From Endomicrobium sp. (GTDB lineage Bacteria > Elusimicrobiota > Endomicrobiia > Endomicrobiales > Endomicrobiaceae), in assembly GCA_031278115.1 (NCBI GenBank), contig JAITKZ010000081.1, positions 1-5,797 on the forward strand: a DNA stretch of 5,797 bases, given 5' to 3'. Below the pieces are notes generated by a model. It was not told the origin of the DNA and made no database searches. It saw nothing but the letters and a program-made list of their open reading frames with translations. This document shows positions 1 through 5,218 of this stretch, piece by piece; within the stretch, counting starts at the first letter, position 1, and each line of letters starts with the position of its first letter. The translations under genes and the position numbers were made by a program.

Positions 1-52
1 ATATATTGAAAGAAATATATAGTAAGAATGGGAAAAGGAATAGGGAAGTGAG

Positions 53-972
53 ATGGAAGAGTTAAAGGCATTTATAGAAAGAATAGAAGAGAGAAGGCAA
101 AAATGGGAAGTAGAGCATAAGCTAAGAGATATAGTAGAGATAGTGTTGTTAGCGAGATTGGTGAAAGCGGAAGAGTTTGTAGAGATAGAAGTATTTGCAG
201 AAGTAAAAAAAGGGATACTATCGCATGATACGATACAAAGAGAGAAGAGTAGGATAAAGCCAGAAGTGATGAAAGGGTTGTTTGAGGTATGGGGAAAAAT
301 GAGTCAAGAGGGAGAAGGAGAGAGGATAAAAAGGATGTTAAATATATACGGAAAAACAATAAAAGGGAACGGGAATAAGAAGCAAGAAGCAATACATATA
401 GTGTCAGAGTGGAGTAAGGAAGAGGGGATATGTTTTGGTCAGAAAGCAGAGGAAGGGAACGGCAATGAAATAAGAGCAATAAAAGAGTTATTGAAAGTAA
501 AAGGAGAAATAGTAACGATAGATGCGATAGGAGCACAAAAGGAAAAAGCGAAGAAGATAAAAGAGGAAGGAGGAGATTATGTATTAGCGCTAAAGAGCAA
601 TCAAAAGAGAATGTATGAAGAGGTAAAGAGATATTTTGAGGAGGGAGAGTTTTTAGAAAGAATAGAGAGGGAAGAGATATACGTAGAGCAGGTAGAGAAA
701 GCGCACGGACAGATAGAAAAGAGAGAGTACTATCAAACGGAAGTATAGGTTGGAATGAAGATAAAGAGGAATGGAAAGGATTAAAGAGTATTAGAGAAGA
801 CCAAAATAGGACATTAGAAAAGACAGCGGCAGAGAACTTAAATATAATAAGGAAATGGGCATTAGGGATACTGAAGGTATTAGAGGTAGGGAAGAAGATG
901 AGTTTAAAGAAGAAAAGATATTTATTAAGCTGCAATATTGGAGAATTTATAGAAAAGGTATTAGTTTTATGA
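53..972 (+). pseudogene. Decayed ISAs1-family transposase (frameshifted, internally deleted)
   Basis: This is the remnant of a DDE transposase of the ISAs1 family, which normally is about 370 residues. Family hallmarks seen are the N-terminal RQKWEVEHKLRDIVEIVLLA-type block, GILSHDTIQR (usually GIPSHDTIQR), GKTIKGNGNKKQEAIHIVS, the second catalytic Asp in VTIDAIGAQ (residue 157), GGDYVLALKSNQ and AHGQIEKREYY. Several lesions are visible. The first catalytic Asp of the usual IDGKT motif is Tyr (codon TAC at 347-349). About 15 residues are missing before GILSHDT. A one-base loss near 743-745 (usual TEDIGW) puts a TAG at 746-748. After the shift the reading continues as IGWNEDKEEWKGLKSI, then jumps at about 790-795 to REDQNRTLEKTAAENLNIIR. 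The roughly 50 residues normally between, including the HWxIEN block with the catalytic Glu, are gone. The two frames total about 305 codons. Terminal inverted repeats were not identified; the left end may lie outside the window. The family call is firm, and loss of activity is near certain. Confidence 0.9.
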
Positions 973-1261
973 AAAAAAGAAAGTAAAAAAATCAAAAAAC
1001 ACCTATCCCTTTAGGAAACTTTTTCTTCCTTTCATGCGTTTGTCGTGATGCCGCCTTAACAAATGCTTCCTCTTGCTAGTCATTATTTGCTATAATGTCA
1101 AATCCTTTGTAGTAATGGACTTTTGCTAAAAAGACAAAAAGAAAACAGCAACAAGAAGCTTTTAATAAAGAAATTGGTTTTTTGTAAATGTATTAATTTT
1201 GCAAAAATTATTGGGGTTTGAGAATTTTATAAGACCTTTAATATGCATTTAAATATTCAGA
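973..1261. other. Non-coding spacer with a GC-richer patch, possible dispersed repeat
   Basis: No supported gene lies here. It may include the worn right end of the insertion sequence, but no terminal repeat can be named. The patch at about 1000-1080 is visibly richer in G and C than the flanks and is open in more than one frame on both strands over a short distance, which is common in dispersed intergenic repeats. An extended -10 motif (TGCTATAAT, 1088-1096) points rightward but has no good -35 and no gene directly behind it. The rest (1100-1240) is A/T-rich with nothing recognisable. Confidence 0.4.
1218..1244 (+). promoter_or_regulatory. Weak candidate promoter for tRNA-Ser
   Basis: TTGAGA (1218-1223) is followed after 15 bases by TAATAT (1239-1244), which would place the start about 10 bases before the tRNA. 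The spacing is short and neither box is perfect, so this is only the best local candidate. Confidence 0.25.
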
Positions 1262-1349
1262 GGAGAGATGGCCGAGTTGGTTTAAGGCATCAGTCTCGAA
1301 AACTGATATACGGAAAACCGTATCGGGGGTTCGAATCCCTCTCTCTCCG
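1262..1349 (+). tRNA. tRNA-Ser (anticodon CGA)
   Basis: This is a full class II tRNA of 88 bases. The acceptor stem GGAGAGA (1262-1268) pairs perfectly with TCTCTCC (1342-1348), and G1349 is the discriminator expected for serine. The anticodon stem TCAGT/ACTGA (1290-1294, 1302-1306) closes the loop CTCGAAA, giving anticodon CGA (1297-1299), which reads UCG. A long variable arm with stem TACGG/CCGTA identifies it as Ser rather than a class I tRNA. The T arm is GGGGG, TTCGAAT, CCCTC (1325-1341) with one G-U pair. The 3' CCA is not encoded (ACC follows), so it must be added by the nucleotidyltransferase. It converges on the Fic-like fragment, with 17 bases between them. No T-tract terminator is visible behind it. 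Confidence 0.97.
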
Positions 1350-1366
1350 ACCGAAAGAGTTCGCTT

Positions 1367-1546
1367 TTAGTTCTCTGAACTATTCAGTTTGTTAATGTAG
1401 TTATTGTAGGAATAGATTTGTCCCCAAGACTTGTCTGTGGCAGATTTTACAATATCAAGCTTTTCAAGATGTTCTATAGTTTTAGCTATTGTGGGTTTAG
1501 ATAATTTCATTTGTTTTACAAGTTCTGCTATTTTATAATATTTGCA
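1367..1546 (-). pseudogene. 3' fragment of a Fic-type protein (C-terminal winged helix)
   Basis: A 59-codon open stretch is bounded by TAG (1549-1547) and ends with TAA (1369-1367). It reads KYYKIAELVKQMKLSKPTIA, then KTIEHLEKLDIVKSATDK, then SWGQIYSYNNYINKLN. This matches the C-terminal winged-helix tail common in Fic/DOC-family AMP-transferases: a helix-turn-helix with S-x-P-T-x-x-K, a hydrophobic L-x-x-L-x-I-V helix, and a closing G-x-I-Y-S-Y-x-x-Y-I-x-x-L-N strand/helix. The Fic core with its HPFxxGNG motif is absent, and the neighbouring DJ-1 gene ends only 24 bases upstream of this open stretch, so the rest of the gene appears deleted. The only internal ATG (1510-1508) would give 47 residues beginning inside the helix-turn-helix and has no clear ribosome binding site. 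An alternative is a remnant of a small MarR/ArsR-like regulator. I am confident of the winged helix, less so of the Fic assignment. Confidence 0.6.
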
Positions 1547-1570
1547 CTAGGACACTTCGTTGTGTTTAGA

Positions 1571-2077
1571 CTATTGCAAAATCTTTACGATGGCTTTACC
1601 AAAGTCTTCTGCGACCTCGGGTCCGTTTGCAGTAATGATATTTCCGTCAACTTCCAAAGAATTACCTGTGTAATCAGCACCGACTCTTATCAAAGCTTCT
1701 TTCCCATCAATGTAAACTGTAGATTTCTTGCCTTTCAAAACACCTGAATTTGCCAAAATAACTCCTGCAATACATATTGCAGCAAGAGGTTTGTTTTGGT
1801 TGAAAAATTCATTTGCAAGCTGCAAGGCACATTTATTTTCAAAAAACACACTTGCTCCGCCGCCACCAACGTAAACTATGCCATCAAAATCAGCGGATTT
1901 AATATCAGAAATTAAGATCGTACTTACGGTTTTATAACCAAATCGTCCGTTCAGTTGTCCTATTTTTAGACTCGCTGTAATTATTTCCACACCCGCTTTT
2001 TCTAAGATTTCTTTAGGTTTGAAATATTCCTCATCTCTAAATACTTCAGGAGCAGTTATAAAAACAACTCTTTTCAT
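1571..2077 (-). CDS. DJ-1/PfpI family protein
   Basis: The product is a 168-residue cytoplasmic protein of the DJ-1/PfpI superfamily, a full-length single domain. Members act as glyoxalase III/deglycase-like enzymes, chaperones or proteases; which applies here cannot be told from sequence. It opens with a beta strand (MKRVVFITAP) and the FRDEE segment, where a Glu around residues 16-17 is expected to contact the active Cys. IVYVGGGGA (67-75) is the family's Gly-rich turn. The nucleophile elbow is AAICIAG with Cys102. The His that follows Cys in PfpI-type proteases (AICHG) is Ile here, so a Cys-His protease triad is unlikely and a DJ-1-like role is favoured. GVLKGKKSTVY and NIITANGP are further family blocks. 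The start is supported by AAGGA six bases before the ATG. That site overlaps the TAA of the prolyl isomerase gene, giving a 9-base gap and probable co-transcription and translational coupling. Confidence 0.92.
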   Translation of the reverse strand: MKRVVFITAPEVFRDEEYFKPKEILEKAGVEIITASLKIGQLNGRFGYKTVSTILISDIKSADFDGIVYVGGGGASVFFENKCALQLANEFFNQNKPLAAICIAGVILANSGVLKGKKSTVYIDGKEALIRVGADYTGNSLEVDGNIITANGPEVAEDFGKAIVKILQ

Positions 2078-2086
2078 TTTAAATCC

Positions 2087-2590
2087 TTATCTTTCAATTT
2101 TAATGCTTTCAATTATGACAGGCTCTACAGGATTATCGGAAAAATCAACTTCGGTTCTGGCTACCTTTTTTACCACATCCAAACCTTCTGTAACTTCGCC
2201 AAAGATTGTATGGTTCCCGTTAAGCCAAGGTGTAGAAACTTCAGTTATAAAAAATTGAGAACCATTTGTATTAGGTCCAGAGTTAGCCATAGCCAAAACT
2301 CCTGGCTTATCAAACTTTAAAGGAGGATCTATTTCATCTATAAATTTATATCCTGGTCCGCCGGTACCAGTTCCAATAGGATCCCCTCCTTGAATCATAA
2401 ATTCAGGTATTACTCTGCGGAAAATTAGTCCATCATAGAATTTTCTTTTTACAGTTTTTCCTGTTTTTGTGTCAATAAATTCTTTTGTTCCTTCTGCTAA
2501 TTCCACAAAATTAGCCACTGTAATAGGAGCCTTTTCGTGTAGAAGTTTTATTTTAATTGTTCCCATGGAAATTTTGATTACAGCATTCAT
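2087..2590 (-). CDS. Cyclophilin-type peptidyl-prolyl cis-trans isomerase
   Basis: This 167-residue cyclophilin catalyses cis-trans isomerisation of Xaa-Pro bonds during protein folding. It has no signal peptide or membrane segment, so it should act in the cytoplasm. The single domain is complete: FRRVIPEFMIQGGDP (57-71), where Arg59 matches the catalytic Arg of FHRxIPGF and the usual His before it is Arg; GTGTGGPGY; LAMANSGPNTNGSQFFIT (99-116), the substrate-binding strand; and WLNGNHTIFGEV (122-133), with the Trp that binds cyclosporin in human CypA. The insert around 34-50 (GTKEFIDTKTGK) is common in bacterial cyclophilins. The start ATG has a strong AAGGAGA ribosome binding site, with 7 bases between GGAG(A) and the ATG. 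It is the first clear gene of the minus-strand unit and is followed 9 bases later by the DJ-1 gene, which hints at a shared protein-quality role. Transcription probably starts from the extended -10 at 2640-2645. Confidence 0.96.
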   Translation of the reverse strand: MNAVIKISMGTIKIKLLHEKAPITVANFVELAEGTKEFIDTKTGKTVKRKFYDGLIFRRVIPEFMIQGGDPIGTGTGGPGYKFIDEIDPPLKFDKPGVLAMANSGPNTNGSQFFITEVSTPWLNGNHTIFGEVTEGLDVVKKVARTEVDFSDNPVEPVIIESIKIER

Positions 2591-2639
2591 TGATACGTCT
2601 CCTTTTTTTTATTTTGAAAGATTCAATAAACATATCGGT

Positions 2640-2648
2640 ATTATATCA
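2640..2648 (-). promoter_or_regulatory. Extended -10 promoter for the prolyl isomerase gene
   Basis: On the minus strand TGATATAAT is an extended -10: TG, one base, then a perfect TATAAT (2645-2640). No good -35 lies 16-18 bases upstream, which extended -10 promoters tolerate. Predicted start is near 2633, leaving a leader of about 42 bases before the ATG at 2590. Confidence 0.5.
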
Positions 2649-2680
2649 AAGTTTTTGCCGGCATTTTACAATACTTATTT

Positions 2681-2761
2681 TCAAACAACTGTAGTGTCCA
2701 TTTTAAAGATCGGATTGTGTTGTGATATAGATATAAGTTCGGGTTTTATATATTTCTGCAT
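2681..2761 (-). CDS. Possible 26-residue small ORF of unknown function
   Basis: ATG (2761-2759) to TGA (2683-2681) encodes a 26-residue peptide that begins MQKYIKPELISISQ and ends KMDTTVV. I do not recognise it as a known protein. Its N-terminus resembles the short KYxKPEL/I openings of many small hypothetical peptides and of some RiPP leader peptides; Y4-I-K-P-E-L9 fits the YxxPxL recognition pattern. No modifying enzyme, exporter or maturase is in the window. It lacks a convincing ribosome binding site (only A-rich sequence precedes the ATG), but a good promoter candidate (2835-2863, minus) lies about 67 bases upstream. It could be a leader ORF of the prolyl isomerase transcript, a genuine small peptide, or a chance ORF. 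The chance explanation cannot be excluded. Confidence 0.22.
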   Translation of the reverse strand: MQKYIKPELISISQHNPIFKMDTTVV

Positions 2762-2834
2762 TTTTTCACATCAAATACATAACTTAAATACAAGCTTTTG
2801 GTAATCTGGATTTTGGCGTTTTAGGTATTCCGAC

Positions 2835-2863
2835 AAAATACTCTGCTAAAGGTACGAAGTCAA
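2835..2863 (-). promoter_or_regulatory. Leftward candidate promoter (TTGACT-17-TATTTT)
   Basis: On the minus strand TTGACT (2863-2858) is followed after exactly 17 bases by TATTTT (2840-2835). The predicted start is near 2828. It would transcribe the possible small ORF and could read on into the isomerase gene with a leader of about 240 bases. It sits back to back with the rightward promoter, with 36 bases between the two -35 boxes. Confidence 0.4.
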
Positions 2864-2899
2864 TTCAAGAGCTGTTTTACAGATATTAGTAAAAATTTA

Positions 2900-2929
2900 T
2901 TGACCGAGTTCTGAATAATTAGGTAGAAT
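2900..2929 (+). promoter_or_regulatory. Promoter of the O-antigen ligase-like gene
   Basis: TTGACC (2900-2905) and TAGAAT (2924-2929) are separated by 18 bases and are each one base from the sigma-70 consensus. Predicted start is about 2934-2937, inside a run of six C, roughly 40 bases before the ATG at 2975. Confidence 0.6.
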
Positions 2930-2933
2930 ACCC

Positions 2934-2963
2934 CCCTCCGTTGCTATCTTTCAACTGTGAGGG
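2934..2963 (+). promoter_or_regulatory. Leader hairpin overlapping the ligase ribosome binding site
   Basis: CCCTC (2934-2938) is complementary to GAGGG (2959-2963), and GTTG (2940-2943) to CAAC (2952-2955). C2939 can pair with G2957, with single-base bulges at 2956 and 2958. Together they make a stem of about 10 pairs with an 8-base loop. GAGGG is the only Shine-Dalgarno-like sequence in front of the ATG at 2975, so the fold would hide it. There is no T-tract after it, so it is not a terminator. It only forms if transcription starts at or before about 2934. Confidence 0.35.
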
Positions 2964-2974
2964 AAAATCCTATT

Positions 2975-5179
2975 ATGATTCAGCAATCTCTGAGAAAAAT
3001 AGTTCTTTTTGGTCTTCCTGTTTTTTATTTTTTGATAGCAGTGTCTTTTTATCTTGGCACTTATGACTCGGCTCAAATAAAAATCGCTATTTTTCATATA
3101 GGCGGATTGCTTTTAATAATGGCTTGGCTTCTTCTAAAAATAGAAGAGGGATGTTTTACTTTGTTTAAAAATAAGTTCATCTATATTTTACCTATAGTTT
3201 TACTATTGTTGTCCGGACTTGTTTCTCTTTCCATTTCTCCTTTCAAACTTGCAAGTTTAAACGATCTTCTTAGAAGATTTATATATTGCGGCATAGTTTT
3301 TATATTAGTTGATGAATTTGACGATAACAAGAAAATATTCCGTATAAAAAATTGGCTTATTGCTGCGTCGTTTGCCGTGTGCGCGTATGGCATATTGCAG
3401 ATATTTGACTATCACATGTATCCTAAAGAAACGTTCTCATCGGGCTTAGACCCTTTTCTTTGGAGACAAGCGTTTGTCGAGAGAATAATGTCAAGTTTTG
3501 GCAATCCTAATTTCTTCGGCGATTTCTTGATTGTCATGAGTCCCATCACTCTCGCTTTATTTATGTATAGAAAGAAATTTTCTCTTGCTATTTTATGGTT
3601 TCTGATTTTAATATGCTCTTATCATACAATGTCAAAGGGAACATGGCTTGGTTTTGCTGCAGGGCTTGTCGTTTTTGCTGGGCTATATGTGTTTCTATTT
3701 TTAAGAAATAAGATCAACAACAAAATGCTGGCTATATTGGCAATATGTATGCTGATTGTTTCATCTTTATCAGTTTTTGCCATATATCACAAAACTAAGG
3801 AAAGAACCGACAGCGCTTCCTTCAGAGTGTTTACATGGCTTTCAACGTGGGAAATGATAAACACAAATACTGTTTTGGGCACTGGAATAGGCACATTTTA
3901 TTTAACGTATCCGTCTTGGAGAAGACCGCAGATATTTTTTATTGAGGCGAAACACAATACGGAAAGCGATCATCCTGAAAATGAATATCTTGAAGTATGG
4001 TATGACGAAGGCATAGTAGGTCTTACTATCTTCCTTGTCCTTGTTATTTTTGTTTCAATTTTAGGATATAAAAATATATTGTTTTTGCGTGCAAACAAAA
4101 CTACAAGAGACGGACATGTTGCTTACTTACAGCTTGGCGTTACTTCAGCGTTTGTCGCTCAGCTTGTGCATGGATTCGTATGCGTTTCTTTAAAATTCGT
4201 ATCTTCCGGCGTTATGTTTTGGCTTTTAATAGGTTTAACTTTATCTATAGGAGCAAATTCTATAAAACATGGAAATAGCACAAACAAAAACTATTTAAAA
4301 AAGCCTGTTAAACTTGTTTTGCAATCTATAATTGTTATTATTTTCGTCTGGGCGATTATGTTTACAAAAGGTTATTTTACTGCAGATTTGCTGCATGCAA
4401 GAGCTATTCTTTTATCCAGATCTAGGAATTGGGAAAACGCAATCCTTACATACAGCCAAGTAAACAAAAATAATCCTTCTTACTTAATGTCAAAGTATTT
4501 TAAAATCAATGTTCATATTGACAGATGGAAAGCTGGCGACAGCGCTTTGGCAGAAAAAACCTTCGGAGAACTTTGGAATTTAGCTCCGAATTTTGTACAA
4601 TCCAAGTGGTATGCTGGGATGATGTATCTAAGGTTGTTTAACGATAATAAGATTTTGTTACAGCAATATATTGCAGAGGGCAAACCTAGAGATATTATTG
4701 CCAATCAGGAAAAAGCCGTCAGTGATGCATTTAAGATGTCGGAAAAGTATTATAAGCAGTACATTGAAATAGATCCAATTTTTCCCATGTCATATTACGG
4801 ACTCTCATCATTGTATGCTCAAGTTGGAGATTTTGAAAAATCTGAAAAAATTTTGTTAGCTCATTTGGAGTACCCTAAAAAATTATGGGAGAACCCTCAT
4901 AACTTTTGGGTTGAAGATTGGAGTGCTAGACGAAAAAGTGATTATTCCGAGACATATAACCAACTTGGATATTTGTATGTGCTTCAAAGAAAATTTGACA
5001 AAGCGGAATCTATGTATTTAAAAGCTTTGGAGTTGAATTCTCAAAATATAAATGCTAAAAAGAGTCTTGCCATGCTTTACAGCGGGTTAGATAAAAATGA
5101 TAAAGCAAAACAGCTATGGACTGAAATTTATCATATAAACCCCAATGATAAAGACGCAGCAGAGTATTTCAAGCGCTGA
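2975..5179 (+). CDS. O-antigen ligase/polymerase (Wzy_C-like) with C-terminal TPR domain
   Basis: The product is a 734-residue polytopic inner-membrane protein. Residues 8-464 contain about 13 hydrophobic segments (roughly 8-28, 37-54, 68-87, 101-113, 127-146, 180-198, 202-217, 224-243, 251-270, 346-365, 385-404, 410-427, 447-464). Family marks are FGNPNFF (about 175-181), MSKGTWLGF (219-227, with Lys where many members have Arg), and a large extracytoplasmic loop (about 271-345) ending in HPENEYLEVWYDEGIVG, matching the H..N.YL....E.G signature of Wzy_C/WaaL proteins. These move undecaprenyl-linked glycans onto lipid A-core, onto a protein, or into longer polymers; the acceptor here is unknown. 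Residues 465-734 are soluble and helical, with TPR units clearest at about 603-632 and 657-732 (NQLGYLYVLQRKFDKAESMY). Other TPR-fused members include pilin/protein glycosyltransferases. A GTG at 2957 would add six residues but has no ribosome binding site, so I prefer the ATG preceded by GAGGG 11 bases upstream. It has its own promoter and is followed by atpB. Confidence 0.88.
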   Translation: MIQQSLRKIVLFGLPVFYFLIAVSFYLGTYDSAQIKIAIFHIGGLLLIMAWLLLKIEEGCFTLFKNKFIYILPIVLLLLSGLVSLSISPFKLASLNDLLRRFIYCGIVFILVDEFDDNKKIFRIKNWLIAASFAVCAYGILQIFDYHMYPKETFSSGLDPFLWRQAFVERIMSSFGNPNFFGDFLIVMSPITLALFMYRKKFSLAILWFLILICSYHTMSKGTWLGFAAGLVVFAGLYVFLFLRNKINNKMLAILAICMLIVSSLSVFAIYHKTKERTDSASFRVFTWLSTWEMINTNTVLGTGIGTFYLTYPSWRRPQIFFIEAKHNTESDHPENEYLEVWYDEGIVGLTIFLVLVIFVSILGYKNILFLRANKTTRDGHVAYLQLGVTSAFVAQLVHGFVCVSLKFVSSGVMFWLLIGLTLSIGANSIKHGNSTNKNYLKKPVKLVLQSIIVIIFVWAIMFTKGYFTADLLHARAILLSRSRNWENAILTYSQVNKNNPSYLMSKYFKINVHIDRWKAGDSALAEKTFGELWNLAPNFVQSKWYAGMMYLRLFNDNKILLQQYIAEGKPRDIIANQEKAVSDAFKMSEKYYKQYIEIDPIFPMSYYGLSSLYAQVGDFEKSEKILLAHLEYPKKLWENPHNFWVEDWSARRKSDYSETYNQLGYLYVLQRKFDKAESMYLKALELNSQNINAKKSLAMLYSGLDKNDKAKQLWTEIYHINPNDKDAAEYFKR

Positions 5180-5218
5180 ACGCAAATAAAGAAACGATAC
5201 AGAAAAAGAGGAAATAGT

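Larger units (their letters stand above)
2591..2956. other. Divergent intergenic control region
   Basis: This 366-base region separates the minus-strand isomerase unit from the plus-strand ligase gene. It holds a leftward extended -10 (2640-2648), a possible small ORF (2681-2761), a leftward TTGACT/TATTTT promoter (2835-2863), a rightward TTGACC/TAGAAT promoter (2900-2929), a run of six C (2931-2936) and an inverted repeat (2934-2963). I see no RNA gene and no terminator in it. Confidence 0.6.

Noticed and set aside
1..20. Inverted repeat ATATATT/AATATAT at the left edge
   Set aside because: Low-complexity AT sequence; it cannot be tied to an insertion sequence end without the bases outside the window.
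72..995. Long minus-strand open frame of 307 codons, rich in Leu, Ser and Phe
   Set aside because: It lies fully antisense to the recognisable transposase, has a low-complexity composition with no motif, and is explained by the C-poor coding strand that removes antisense stops.
1003..1083. Minus-strand 26-residue ORF, basic (starts MTSKRKHLLRRHHDKRMKG)
   Set aside because: It has no ribosome binding site, overlaps another short open frame, and looks like a translated intergenic repeat rather than a gene.
1262..1349. tRNA-Ser as an integration (att) site
   Set aside because: No copy of the tRNA 3' end and no integrase were found in the window; the nearby remnants do not look like an integrated island.
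1369..1381. Palindrome AGTTC-TCT-GAACT as a terminator between tRNA and the Fic fragment
   Set aside because: The stem is only five pairs, the loop is three bases and no T-tract follows on either strand.
1547..1573. Programmed amber readthrough from the DJ-1 gene into the winged helix
   Set aside because: It would need two successive TAG codons to be read, and the only tRNA here has anticodon CGA, not CUA; a deletion remnant is far simpler.
1511..1747. Plus-strand ORF of 78 codons
   Set aside because: Antisense to the well-supported DJ-1 gene, with no family motif.
2469..2804. Plus-strand ORF of 111 codons
   Set aside because: Its first third is antisense to the cyclophilin and the rest is unrecognisable intergenic sequence; no ribosome binding site.
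2786..2890. Plus-strand open stretch reading NLDFGVLGIPTKYSAKG, faintly like a DXS/transketolase C-terminal tail
   Set aside because: Only about 33 codons, no start, similarity is impressionistic, and it overlaps a better-supported minus-strand promoter.
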